Source of the DNA: Planotetraspora silvatica
GTDB taxonomy: Bacteria > Actinomycetota > Actinomycetes > Streptosporangiales > Streptosporangiaceae
Length of the DNA stretch: 64,000 nt
Assembly: GCF_016863315.1 (NCBI RefSeq)
Contig: NZ_BOOQ01000042.1
Span: 1-64,000 of the forward strand
Direction of reading: 5' to 3'
The notes beneath the pieces are model-generated. The model saw only the letters and a list, made by a program, of their open reading frames with translations, was not told the origin of the DNA and made no database searches. The position numbers and the translations under genes are program-made. The stretch's first letter is position 1. Each line of letters begins with the position of its first letter. Positions 1 to 8,137 of the stretch are shown piece after piece.

Positions 1-19
1 GCTGACCGCCTCGGGTGAT

Positions 20-991
20 TCAGGCCGTCGCGGCGATGAGGGATTCCGCGATGGTCGTGCGGGCGTAGAGGACCGAGCGGCCCGCACGGTGGGCGCTGAC
101 CATGCCGGCGTCACGGAGGGCGGTCAGGTGCTGGGAGACCCCGGCCGCGGAGATGCCGGTGCGGCGGGCGAGTTCGGTCGTGGAGGCCGGGGCCTCCAAC
201 TCGGCCAGAATGACGGACCGGGAGCGGCCGAGGACCCGGGCGATCGCGTCGATGCGTGGTACCGGGCGGTGCTCCCACAACGTGCCGGTGCCGCGGGCGG
301 GGTAGGCGAGCTGGGGCGGCTTCGGCGGGCGCGCCCAGGTGAGCATGCCCCCGGCGAAGGCGGAGGGGACCAGCAGCAACCCTGACCCGGTCGTCTCCCG
401 GGAGATGCCGCAATGCCGGCGAACCATCCGGAGGGCGTTGTCGTCCCAGCTCACCGTGGCGTGCAGGTCGTTGAAGAAGTGGCCCGCGCCGCGCTCGGCC
501 ACCTGCCGGGCACGGTGGAAGACGTCTGCGTCCAGCACCACCCGGATCTTCGCCCAATAGGGGTCGAGCGCCAGCTCCCAGTAGAGCTCGATCTCCTCCG
601 TGATGCGGGCCAGCTTGGCTTCCGGGTCGGCACGCAGAGCCTGGCAGTGGGGACCGGTACAGCCGAGGACGTCGAGGTCGGCCAGAACCTGATCGACCGG
701 AGTGGCGCGGATGGCGGCGAGTTCGGTGTCGAGGGTGGGGGTCGGTTCGTCGGGCGGCGGGGTGAGGAAGTCGGGGAGATAGTCGGTGGTCGGGAGCAGC
801 TCTGCCAGGAAGCCCGAGTCCAGCCTGGCCGCGGCCACCCGCGGTCGTACCTGATCGATCCAGGGACGGTGCACGGGATGTGCGGAGCCCGCCGCCAGCA
901 GCCGGAAGCTGGTGACGACCTCCCACATCGGTGAGACCGCGAACCGGGTCAGGGCCAGATCGTCGGCCGAGAAGGTCAGCTCGGAGAACAT
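20..991 (-). CDS. ArsR-type winged-helix transcriptional regulator with DUF5937-like N-terminal half
   Basis: A 323-residue protein whose C-terminal quarter (about residues 245-320) is a winged helix-turn-helix of ArsR type: the stretch containing TELARRTGISAAGVSQHL is the recognition region, followed by a wing with GRSVLYAR. The long N-terminal half resembles the uncharacterised DUF5937 domain found fused to such HTHs in actinomycetes. No metal-binding cysteine pair typical of ArsR/SmtB is visible, so metal sensing is unlikely. The gene is divergent from an MFS exporter with a short shared promoter region, which suggests that it represses that exporter. The ATG at 991 has a GGAG upstream. 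Family call is good; ligand unknown. Confidence 0.8.
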   Translation of the reverse strand: MFSELTFSADDLALTRFAVSPMWEVVTSFRLLAAGSAHPVHRPWIDQVRPRVAAARLDSGFLAELLPTTDYLPDFLTPPPDEPTPTLDTELAAIRATPVDQVLADLDVLGCTGPHCQALRADPEAKLARITEEIELYWELALDPYWAKIRVVLDADVFHRARQVAERGAGHFFNDLHATVSWDDNALRMVRRHCGISRETTGSGLLLVPSAFAGGMLTWARPPKPPQLAYPARGTGTLWEHRPVPRIDAIARVLGRSRSVILAELEAPASTTELARRTGISAAGVSQHLTALRDAGMVSAHRAGRSVLYARTTIAESLIAATA

Positions 992-1061
992 GACCGCTCC
1001 ACAGATTCGGTCTGAGCTTAATCAATGGTCACGAGTGTACGGCGGACGCAGGATCTCCGTC

Positions 1062-2291
1062 ATGCTCTCCACTTTCAGCGGACTTCCCCGCACCGCCTGG
1101 GTCGTCTTCGCCGGCACCGTGGTGAACCGACTCGGTTTCGTGGTCACGCCCTTCCTCGTGTTCTACCTCGGGTCGCGCGGCATCTCCACCACGCAGACCC
1201 CGTACGTCCTCGGTGCGCTGGGCGCGGGCAACCTGATCGGCCCGGTGGTCGGCGGCCTGCTCGCCGACCGGGTGGGCCGCCGTCCCACGATGCTGACGGG
1301 ACTGATCGGAACGGCTCTCGCACAGGGCCTGCTGTTCGCCGCGCCGAACGTGGTCACGCTGGCACTCGCGGCCGCCCTCCTCAGCGCGGCGGGTTCAATG
1401 GTCACCCCGGCCTCGGGCGCGCTGCTGGCGGACACGGTGCCGGCGGAGCGGCAGCGTGCCGCCTTCTCATTGCTTCATTGGGCGATCAACATCGGCACCG
1501 CCGTGGCCGGAATACTCGGCGGATTCCTGGCGACGCACGGCTACTGGCTTCTGTTCACGCTGGACGCGGCGACCTCGCTGGCGTTCGCACTCATCGTCGT
1601 CGCGTTGCTGCCCGGTGGAAAGCCCGACACCGCGCGGACCACCGATTCCGGCAATGGGATCGGCTACGGAGTCGTGTTCCGGGATCCGCTGATGCGGTTG
1701 TTGCTCCCGCTGCTCGGCGTCGGACTGGCGATCTATTCGTTCACCGAGGTCTGCCTGCCGCTGGCGATCCGTGACCACGGCCTGCCCACCACCACACTCG
1801 GCCTGATGGCCACGCTCAACGCCGCCCTGGTGGTGGTGCTGCAACCGATCGCCACGAACGTCTTGGCCCGGTTCCCGCAGATCCCGGTCTATGTGGGCGC
1901 CAGTGCGCTCGCCTCGACCGGCATCGCTCTGACCGGAGTGGCGCACGACACCTGGTCGTACGGCGGGACCGTCGTCCTCTGGTCGATCGGCGAGGCGATG
2001 GTCGGCGGCATCCCCGGCGCGATCGTCGCGAGCCTCGCCCCGGCCGACGCCCGCGGCCGTTACCAGGGCAGCTACCAGTGGACCTGGGGCATCGCGCGAT
2101 TCATCACCCTGGCTGTGGGCACCACCGTCTACGCCACCGCCGGCCCCGCCGTGATCTGGTGGTTCAGCGCCGTCGGAGGCATCGGCTCCGCTCTCGGAAT
2201 CGGAGCCCTGGCCCCGATGATCGCCCGCCGGACGGCCACTCCCGCGCCCGTCCCCGTTCCCGCCGGATCCACTGACGCAGGATGTCAGTGA
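1062..2291 (+). CDS. MFS drug-efflux type transporter
   Basis: A 409-residue polytopic membrane protein with about twelve hydrophobic segments. The loop between segments 2 and 3 carries the MFS signature (LLADRVGRRPTML), as in DHA1-type proton-coupled exporters. I chose the ATG at 1062, preceded by AGGA about 8 nt upstream. The open frame extends to 912, but those 50 residues overlap the divergent regulator and are hydrophilic. The divergent ArsR-type gene is the likely repressor, so a small toxic molecule is the probable substrate. The substrate cannot be read from sequence. Confidence 0.85.
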   Translation: MLSTFSGLPRTAWVVFAGTVVNRLGFVVTPFLVFYLGSRGISTTQTPYVLGALGAGNLIGPVVGGLLADRVGRRPTMLTGLIGTALAQGLLFAAPNVVTLALAAALLSAAGSMVTPASGALLADTVPAERQRAAFSLLHWAINIGTAVAGILGGFLATHGYWLLFTLDAATSLAFALIVVALLPGGKPDTARTTDSGNGIGYGVVFRDPLMRLLLPLLGVGLAIYSFTEVCLPLAIRDHGLPTTTLGLMATLNAALVVVLQPIATNVLARFPQIPVYVGASALASTGIALTGVAHDTWSYGGTVVLWSIGEAMVGGIPGAIVASLAPADARGRYQGSYQWTWGIARFITLAVGTTVYATAGPAVIWWFSAVGGIGSALGIGALAPMIARRTATPAPVPVPAGSTDAGCQ

Positions 2292-2299
2292 ACCCGGCC

Positions 2300-2305
2300 T
2301 AGCGT
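2300..2305 (+). promoter_or_regulatory. Putative -10 element of a leaderless transcript
   Basis: TAGCGT fits the actinomycete TANNNT -10 pattern and ends 7 nt before the ATG at 2313. No ribosome site is visible before that ATG. This spacing is what leaderless mRNAs show. No convincing -35 is seen. Confidence 0.4.
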
Positions 2306-2312
2306 TCACGGC

Positions 2313-2816
2313 ATGACGGAGAACACGCACACAGACGGCCGCCATGACTTCGACTTCTTCCACGGTCACTGGAGAACGCGCAACCGCAAGTTGGCCGACG
2401 TGCTCGATCGCGACTGCACGACCTGGGTCGAGTTCGACTCGACCCTGCGCTGCGAGCCCGTTCTCGGCGGGCTGGGCAACGTCGAACCCTTCTCGGCGCC
2501 GGCCATGCCGCCCTCCGGCGATCCGCTCGAGGCCATGACGCTGCGGCTGTTCGACCCGCGAACCGGGAACTGGCGGATCTGGTGGATCTCCGCCCGGCAA
2601 CCGGGGCTGCTCGACGACAACCCCATGGAAGGACGGTTCAACGGAAAGCACGGCGAGTTCTTCGCCGTCGAGATCATCAACGGCGAAGAGGTGCGGGTGA
2701 AATGGGACTGGGACGACCTCGGCCCCCAAGGCGCCCTATGGGAGCAGCGTTTCTCCTACGACGACGGTGTGACCTGGCACCTGAACTGGAGCTCGGCTCA
2801 CACCCGATCGGACTGA
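2313..2816 (+). CDS. DUF1579-like small soluble protein
   Basis: A 167-residue soluble protein without signal peptide or membrane segment. It is rich in aromatic and acidic residues: DFDFFHGHW near the start, then WRIWWISAR and VKWDWDDLG. This pattern is shared with DUF1579-like, lipocalin-like domains. It follows the MFS gene by 21 nt on the same strand but seems to have its own leaderless promoter, and a strong hairpin directly follows its stop codon. Function unknown. Confidence 0.65.
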   Translation: MTENTHTDGRHDFDFFHGHWRTRNRKLADVLDRDCTTWVEFDSTLRCEPVLGGLGNVEPFSAPAMPPSGDPLEAMTLRLFDPRTGNWRIWWISARQPGLLDDNPMEGRFNGKHGEFFAVEIINGEEVRVKWDWDDLGPQGALWEQRFSYDDGVTWHLNWSSAHTRSD

Positions 2817-2854
2817 CCGTACGGCAGGAGCCCCCGTTCGCCCCTGCCGTACGG
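2817..2854 (+). terminator. Hairpin terminator after the DUF1579-like gene
   Basis: CCGTACGGCAGG and CCTGCCGTACGG form a perfect 12-bp stem with a 14-nt loop starting one base after the stop codon. There is no U tract, as is common in actinomycetes. Confidence 0.7.
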
Positions 2855-2876
2855 CATCCTGACCGGCCTGCGGTCA

Positions 2877-2921
2877 GGGCGCGGAGTGTGGCGCACCGTG
2901 AGGTGCACCGTCTCCGCGCCC
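2877..2921 (-). terminator. Hairpin terminator for the sigma/CU044_5270 operon
   Basis: GGGCGCGGAG and CTCCGCGCCC form a perfect 10-bp outer stem with a smaller CACC/GGTG hairpin inside. It lies just past the stop codon (2933) of the minus-strand CU044_5270 gene. Confidence 0.6.
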
Positions 2922-2932
2922 GCTTGCCGCGA

Positions 2933-4114
2933 TCAGGGGCGCGCGTCGAGGCCGTTCGTCCAGCCCATCGTCTTGTAGGCCTCCGTCAGGAGCGGCTTCG
3001 ACCCATCACCGATCGCCTGGTAGGCCAGCAGCCGGCCGGTGCCCGGATCCATGATCAGCTGGAACGTGGCGGCTGAGTCCGAGGGCACACTGGCGTTCTT
3101 TCCGCTCATCTCGATCGCGATGCCGGGACGGCCGAACGGATCCGTCACCTTTCCGGCCACGGTGAGGCCGGGCTGGTCGGCCAGGACGCGGTACAGAGCC
3201 GCCCGGGTGCCCGGCGTGACCGGCCCCGCCAGCAGGTCTTGCGCCGCCCCCCAGACGTACTGCAGGTAGCTGCCCTCGTAGGGGTACTTCGGGTCGTTCA
3301 CGTCGGCCCGGTACCTGCGCTTCAGCTCCTTGTCCAGCCCGGCCTCCGTGGTGGGCAGCTTCGCGAGGTCGGCCATGGTCACCTGCTGCTGGCCGATGAT
3401 GAACCGCATCGGCTCGTCGTAGTTGTTGATCTGGGGCTTGGTCGAGCCGCCGGTGTGGAGGGTGAGCGGAGGCGCGCCCATCGCCCTCCACTTGGCCTCG
3501 TCGGCCGGCGAGTCGAAGGCCGTCTTGAAATCGATGCCGGTTATCGTCCGGGTGCGATCCTCGGGACTCCGCGCCGTCCAGGACTCCTGGGAAGTGGAGA
3601 CGGAGGCGGTGAACGGCAGCTCCTGTACCTTCGGCTCCCTTCCCTTTCCCGGCTTGGTCACGATTCGGCCGACCCGTGAGGTCACCCGCTCGAGGGTGTA
3701 CCAGTAACGGCCGGTCGTGGCCGGCTCGCGTGCCGCGGTATCCGCCGCCGCCAGCAGGACCGAATGGGCGTCCAACCGGGTCGTCTGAGGCCCCGGGGCC
3801 GAGGCGGAGGGCGCCGTGGAACGGCCGTTTCCGGAGCCGGCGTCCCCCGAGACCAGGCCAGGGACGATGATCGCGGCGGCGGCGAGTCCGGCGACGGCGG
3901 TGCCGGCGATCAGGAAGAGGGGGCGGCGCTGTGACAAGGTGATCCTTCGGGTCTGCAGGGGGGGTCGGGGGGTCTCGAACGCGTTGGCCAGATCCATGGA
4001 CCGGCGCCGCCGATAGGCGTCGTCGGCCAGATCGTCCAGCTGCACCGGCCTGAGCCGGGTGACCATGTGATCGGTCATGTCGTGCTCCCGGGGGTCTCCA
4101 GGCGGGTTCGGCAT
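2933..4114 (-). CDS. CU044_5270 family protein, membrane-anchored partner of an ECF sigma factor
   Basis: A 393-residue protein with a cytoplasmic N-terminus (about 1-63), one transmembrane helix (about 66-90, around LIAGTAVAGLAAAAIIVPGL) and a large extracytoplasmic domain. It matches the CU044_5270 family that sits beside ECF sigma factors in actinomycetes. Its ATG overlaps the stop of the sigma gene (TGATG), and GAGGAG upstream serves as ribosome site, so the two are translationally coupled. By analogy with other ECF loci it may act as an anti-sigma or sensor, but no ZAS zinc motif is present. That role is inferred. Confidence 0.8.
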   Translation of the reverse strand: MPNPPGDPREHDMTDHMVTRLRPVQLDDLADDAYRRRRSMDLANAFETPRPPLQTRRITLSQRRPLFLIAGTAVAGLAAAAIIVPGLVSGDAGSGNGRSTAPSASAPGPQTTRLDAHSVLLAAADTAAREPATTGRYWYTLERVTSRVGRIVTKPGKGREPKVQELPFTASVSTSQESWTARSPEDRTRTITGIDFKTAFDSPADEAKWRAMGAPPLTLHTGGSTKPQINNYDEPMRFIIGQQQVTMADLAKLPTTEAGLDKELKRRYRADVNDPKYPYEGSYLQYVWGAAQDLLAGPVTPGTRAALYRVLADQPGLTVAGKVTDPFGRPGIAIEMSGKNASVPSDSAATFQLIMDPGTGRLLAYQAIGDGSKPLLTEAYKTMGWTNGLDARP

Positions 4115-4662
4115 CAGATCTCCTCCAGGGACGGGCGGGCGGCGGCCCGGTACGGCGGCGCGACTCGCATCTCCGCCCGCATCGCCTTGGACAGGCGCGT
4201 GCGGGCGCGGTGGAGGCGCACGTTGTAGGTGCGGGCCGAGCAGCCCATGACGGCGGCGGCCTGGTCGGGCGTGAGGCCGTGCCAGGTGGCGAGCGTGATC
4301 GCCTCGAGATCGTTCTTGCGGAGCGAGGCCAGCGCGGCGAGCGCGCTCTGCCGGTCCAGCACGTGCTCCGCTACGTCCCAGCTCGTCTGGTCGGCGGCCG
4401 TGGTGAGTACCGCGATCCGGTCGATCAGGGCCTGGCCGCGGTGCCGTACGTCACGCTGCTTGGCGAGCAGGTTGCGGGCCACCCCGAGCAGCCACGGCAG
4501 CGGCGGGTCGGGAAGCTCCTCCAGGCGGCGCCAGGCGACCAGGAACGTCTCGCTCGACACGTCCTCCGCCGTCTCGCGCCCGGCGCGCAGCAGCGCGTAG
4601 CCGAGCACGCTGCGGTAGTGCCGGTCGTAGAGGTCGGTGAAGCGTTCTTGGGGATCGTTCAC
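4114..4662 (-). CDS. ECF-type RNA polymerase sigma factor
   Basis: Region 2 (FTDLYDRHYRSVLGYA, then ETFLVAWRRLEEL) binds core polymerase and the -10 element. Region 4 near the C-terminus contains the HTH around GLTPDQAAAVMGCSARTYNVRL. I chose the GTG at 4662, about 182 residues, because GGAGGGAG lies 8 nt upstream. A TTG at 4707 in the same frame lacks a ribosome site. The gene is the first of a two-gene operon with the CU044_5270 membrane protein. It is a regulator of a small regulon, signal unknown. Confidence 0.88.
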   Translation of the reverse strand: MNDPQERFTDLYDRHYRSVLGYALLRAGRETAEDVSSETFLVAWRRLEELPDPPLPWLLGVARNLLAKQRDVRHRGQALIDRIAVLTTAADQTSWDVAEHVLDRQSALAALASLRKNDLEAITLATWHGLTPDQAAAVMGCSARTYNVRLHRARTRLSKAMRAEMRVAPPYRAAARPSLEEI

Positions 4663-4791
4663 ACCCAGTACTCCCTCCCGGCGGGCCCCGATTACCGTGC
4701 CCGACAAGGAATATGCGACCGGTATGACCCCCGAATCCGGCGGGGTGGAGCGATCATGGGTGTGACCTGCGCGTCAAGGCTCGATGAGCCG

Positions 4792-4808
4792 TGTTCAATT
4801 CCTGAACA
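4792..4808. promoter_or_regulatory. Inverted repeat in the sigma/histidine-kinase intergenic region
   Basis: TGTTCA-ATTCC-TGAACA, perfect 6-bp arms, lies between the divergent ECF operon and the histidine kinase. It could be an operator; nothing in the sequence identifies the binder. Confidence 0.3.
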
Positions 4809-4955
4809 ATGTGTTGCGGCACACTTCCGCGAGGACGCAGGATCTCCAAGTACCGGGGCGACACCCCCCGGCCCGGCGAGATCGGCCGGCGTCCACGACG
4901 CCGCCCGGGACCCTCGGCGGGCGACTGCCTGGTGGCCGACGGAGGAGGATCCAGC

Positions 4956-5861
4956 ATGACGACGCAGTTTGGCGACCTCGCCGCTCGGGCGCCGGTCAAC
5001 TGCGATCAGCATGGCGACGAACGCACGCAATGGATACTCGCCCAGCAGCTCCAGTTCGCCGCGGACGTCTCACACGAGTTGCGTACGCCTCTGGCCGCAC
5101 TGAGAGTCCAGCTGGAGGAGGCGCTGCTGCACCAGGACGAGACCGAGCTCCCCGATCTCCTCGCCGCCCTGTTGCACGATGTCGACCGGCTCGAGGCGAT
5201 CACGACCGACCTGCTCCTGCTCACGCGGGTGGCGGCGGGCGCGACGCCGGCCGAGCGAGAGAAGATCGACCTGGCCGAGACGGTCCGGGCCGAGGTCTCC
5301 CGGCGGGCGAGCGGCCACGAGGTGCGGCTCCGGCTCGAGCGCGGAGTGGTGGTCCAGGCCGTCCCGAGCCAGCTCGACCGGTTGCTCGCCAACCTGCTCG
5401 ACAACGCCCACCGGCACGCGAGGACCATGGTCGAGATCCGGGTCCGCCGCGACGGCGACTGCGCCGAGCTCCACGTCATCGATGACGGACCCGGGATCGC
5501 CGCGCCGGACCGAGAAAGAATCTTCAGGCGCTTCAGCCGGCTCGACGCCGCCCGCAGCCGCGACTGCGGGGGCACCGGCCTCGGCCTGGCGATCGCCCGC
5601 GATATCGCACATGCTCACAAAGGCACCCTCCGCGTGGCGGATGCCGCCGGTGGCGGCGCGTCCTTTGTGTTGCGGCTTCCTCTAGCCGACCCTCCCGACC
5701 GACCCGTCAGGTTGTGGGAGCGTCTGAGGCAGAAGCCGGTGACCAGTCCCTGGGGTCCACAGGATTCCCTCGTCATCGTGACCGCCTGTTGTCCACCAGG
5801 TCCGGTCGCGTCCGCGAGCACACGATCCTTCCAGGTGACCAGGTCAGCGGAGGCTGTCTAG
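4956..5861 (+). CDS. Short soluble sensor-type histidine kinase without sensor domain
   Basis: A 301-residue protein beginning at an ATG with a strong GGAGGAGG site. It consists only of the catalytic core: the H-box with phospho-acceptor His40 (FAADVSHELRTPLAAL), the N-box (LLANLLDNAHRHA), G1 (DDGPGIA) and G2 (GGTGLGLAIA). There is no transmembrane helix, HAMP, PAS or other sensor part, and no response regulator next to it. The last 50 or so residues after the ATPase domain are of no known type, but the stop lies 3 nt before a strong terminator. It may be a truncated former membrane kinase or a soluble orphan. Confidence 0.8.
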   Translation: MTTQFGDLAARAPVNCDQHGDERTQWILAQQLQFAADVSHELRTPLAALRVQLEEALLHQDETELPDLLAALLHDVDRLEAITTDLLLLTRVAAGATPAEREKIDLAETVRAEVSRRASGHEVRLRLERGVVVQAVPSQLDRLLANLLDNAHRHARTMVEIRVRRDGDCAELHVIDDGPGIAAPDRERIFRRFSRLDAARSRDCGGTGLGLAIARDIAHAHKGTLRVADAAGGGASFVLRLPLADPPDRPVRLWERLRQKPVTSPWGPQDSLVIVTACCPPGPVASASTRSFQVTRSAEAV

Positions 5862-5864
5862 GTT

Positions 5865-5910
5865 CACCGGTACGGCCACGGCGGCGAACGCCGGCATGGC
5901 CGTACCGGTG
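5865..5910. terminator. Bidirectional hairpin terminator
   Basis: CACCGGTACGGCCA and TGGCCGTACCGGTG form a perfect 14-bp stem between convergent genes, the histidine kinase and the GAF/Fis regulator. Confidence 0.75.
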
Positions 5911-5947
5911 GACATCCTCTCTCGCGTACGGCGAGCGGCCGGTAGAC

Positions 5948-7012
5948 CTACGTCAGCCGGTAGCGCCGGAGCTTCTGATAGAGCGTGCCTCTGGAGATGC
6001 CCAGCTTGGTGGCGGCGACGGACTTGTTGCCCGCGCACTCGGTGAGGACGTTCGAGATGATCTCGGCCTCGGCACGCTCGATCGGGGTGAGCCCCACCGG
6101 CTGCGGGTCGGCGGACAGGCCGGGAGGGACGCCGTCGGCACGCCGGCCGATGGGAGAGACTCCGGCCAGGAGGAGCACCACCCCGTCGGCCAGGGTTCCC
6201 GGCGTCAGGGGGAACATGCGAGCGGTCACCGTCCCGCTGAGGCGGATCGTCGTCGCCGTCGGCCCGGCCTCCCTGACCGCCGCCCACAGGCGGCTCTGGT
6301 CCAGGTTGAGCGTCGTCGCCGTCTCATCGGCGATCATGATGTGATCGTAAAGCGTGATGACCGGACTGGCCGTCGTCGCACGGTAGTTGAGGAAGACGTC
6401 GAGCAGGCGGCGCTGCTTGGCGGTGGAGGCCGCGTACAGTGCCGATTTGACCTCCTCTGCCAGGAGTTGCACCGCCATCCGCAGAAGATGGTTCGCATCG
6501 GCCGCCCTGCAGGTCACGTCGACGGCGCCGACGACCCGGCCGGTTATCGGATGGACGATCGGGGTCGCGGCGCACGCCCAGTTGTGCAGCGGTTGTTTGT
6601 AGTGCTCCCCACCGACGATCATCGCGGTACGACCGCTTTCGAGGGAGACCCCGATCGCGTTGGTCCCGACGTGCTCCTCGCCGAAGCGCGCTCCCTCTTC
6701 GAACTGGTACCGGTCGAGCGCACGGCTCAGTGATCGCTCGGAGACCCAGCGCCAGCTCAGGTTGCCGCTCGTATCGGCCAGTGCCAGGCAGGTCGAACTC
6801 CCCGCGAGGACGTCGCCGAGCTTCGACAACACGGGGGCGGCGGTCCGCACGAACGCGGAACCCGAGTCGACCTCGCCGTGCCCGACATCAAGCCGTTCGG
6901 GGTTCACCCCGCTGTACTGGGATCGTCGCCAGGACTTGACGATCTCCCCGTGGATACCGGTGGGTTCCCCCCCGGATTGGAAGATCTCCCACGCGTTGTG
7001 AGCACGCGCCAT
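5948..7012 (-). CDS. GAF-domain regulator with C-terminal Fis-type HTH (AcoR-like, no AAA+ domain)
   Basis: A 354-residue protein. An N-terminal GAF-like sensory region spans about 40-180. The C-terminus carries a Fis-type HTH (NVLTECAGNKSVAATKLGIS) used for DNA binding. The sigma-54-interacting AAA+ domain found between these parts in AcoR is absent, as expected in actinomycetes, which lack sigma-54. The ATG at 7012 follows GGGGG; the frame stays open to 7084. It lies downstream of and in the same orientation as the monooxygenase-globin fusion, so it may regulate that gene or respond to the same signal. Confidence 0.75.
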   Translation of the reverse strand: MARAHNAWEIFQSGGEPTGIHGEIVKSWRRSQYSGVNPERLDVGHGEVDSGSAFVRTAAPVLSKLGDVLAGSSTCLALADTSGNLSWRWVSERSLSRALDRYQFEEGARFGEEHVGTNAIGVSLESGRTAMIVGGEHYKQPLHNWACAATPIVHPITGRVVGAVDVTCRAADANHLLRMAVQLLAEEVKSALYAASTAKQRRLLDVFLNYRATTASPVITLYDHIMIADETATTLNLDQSRLWAAVREAGPTATTIRLSGTVTARMFPLTPGTLADGVVLLLAGVSPIGRRADGVPPGLSADPQPVGLTPIERAEAEIISNVLTECAGNKSVAATKLGISRGTLYQKLRRYRLT

Positions 7013-7165
7013 GATCCCCCCGATCCGACGACGCTCTTGTTGACCCGCCTTATCCCCTCTGTCTACCTTCTGACGAACTTTCACAGGTAGCAGGCGTGCC
7101 CAAGAATTGGCGAACCCCTGACCGACCCTTGAACCGGCGGCCGGACCGCTGAAGCGCCGGCCGAG

Positions 7166-7927
7166 TCAGCCGTTGTACGGCGGAGCGACGCCCCAGCCCC
7201 AGTGCGGGACGGGCGCCTGCTGCACGGGATGGGCTCCCGGCTGGGAGTTGCTGAACGCGAGCCGGGTGCCCCACTCGATGTAGCCGGCGAAAGCGGCGCG
7301 GAACTCGGGGTCGTCAGGGATCTCGACCTGGTCGGCGGCGTCCATCAGCAGACTCACCCAGCGGCGTCGCATCGGCTCGGTGATGGCCTTGCCCAGGTGC
7401 ATCGTCAGCATGTGGCGGTAACCGCCGCGCTCGGTCGTGTACCTGGCCGGACCGCCGAAAACCTCGGCCAGCCACATCGCGACGTAGCGCGGATGGCCGG
7501 GGTCCATCCCCTTGAACAGGGGTCCGATCAGGTCATCGGACGCGACGAGGTCGTAGAACCTCTCCATGAGCCGTTCCAGCGCCTCCGTGCCGCCCACCCA
7601 GTCGTACATCGACGGGATCGAACCTCCGTCGCCGCGCACGGCGGTCCGCTGGTAGAGGCTCGTTTCCTCGACGTCGTCCGCGAACGGGGCGGTCGCGGCG
7701 GAGAACTCCTGGTAGAGGTCGCGGTTCCGGAAGCCCTCGAGCTGGTCCTTCGCCGATGTCCACGTGATGCGCAGGATGTAGGAGCTCGGCTCCGCCGTGC
7801 TGCGGGCGAGCTCGTAGTCCACACATTGCGGGGCACGCGAGAGGCAGGCGGCCGCCCGCTGGTAGGCCTCCACGAAATCGTCGCTCAGCTCGGATGGAAC
7901 GCGATAGCGGACGTACTGGACGATCAC
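7166..7927 (-). CDS. Fusion of antibiotic biosynthesis monooxygenase domain and group II truncated hemoglobin
   Basis: 253 residues. Residues 1-95 form an ABM-type ferredoxin-like domain. Residues 105-230 form a truncated globin of group II (trHbO) type, with proximal His177 in LTMHLGK, Trp190 (position G8) in MRRRWVSL, and the FGGP turn at 157-160. The C-terminal tail is rich in Pro and Trp. The GTG start at 7927 has GAGGTGA upstream. A chimera of this kind has been described from Streptomyces avermitilis, as I recall. The haem globin may supply or sense oxygen or NO for the ABM domain, whose substrate is unknown. It is not inside a biosynthetic cluster here. Confidence 0.82.
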   Translation of the reverse strand: MIVQYVRYRVPSELSDDFVEAYQRAAACLSRAPQCVDYELARSTAEPSSYILRITWTSAKDQLEGFRNRDLYQEFSAATAPFADDVEETSLYQRTAVRGDGGSIPSMYDWVGGTEALERLMERFYDLVASDDLIGPLFKGMDPGHPRYVAMWLAEVFGGPARYTTERGGYRHMLTMHLGKAITEPMRRRWVSLLMDAADQVEIPDDPEFRAAFAGYIEWGTRLAFSNSQPGAHPVQQAPVPHWGWGVAPPYNG

Positions 7928-8022
7928 GAGCTGTCACCTCGTCGAAGAGCGATGCGCCTTGTCAGCCCGAAGGCCTGTGTATAAGTGTAATCAAGTAAGC
8001 ATCCACACAGGCATTCGAGTAT

Positions 8023-8036
8023 GTGCCGTTCGGCAC
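8023..8036. promoter_or_regulatory. Palindrome upstream of the ABM-globin gene
   Basis: GTGCCG-TT-CGGCAC has perfect 6-bp arms, about 95 nt upstream of the GTG start. Between it and the gene lies an AT-rich stretch (7980-8000) that probably contains the promoter. Possible operator; binder unknown. Confidence 0.3.
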
Positions 8037-8098
8037 CGTAGCGACAGCCGCGTAGTCCCTCCATAAAGACCGATGGGACGGACCCGGAGGACCGGGGC

Positions 8099-8123
8099 CG
8101 GGACGGACGCCGCGTCCGTCCCG
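8099..8123 (-). terminator. Hairpin terminator of the LamG gene
   Basis: CGGGACGGACG and CGTCCGTCCCG form an 11-bp perfect stem with a 3-nt loop, just beyond the stop codon at 8138 of the minus-strand LamG gene. Confidence 0.65.
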
Positions 8124-8137
8124 CCCCGGAGATCAGG

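Noticed and set aside
7085-7165. Terminator between ABM-globin and GAF regulator genes
   Set aside because: GC-rich partial inverted repeats exist, but none gives a stem longer than 7 bp without mismatches, so readthrough cannot be excluded or shown.
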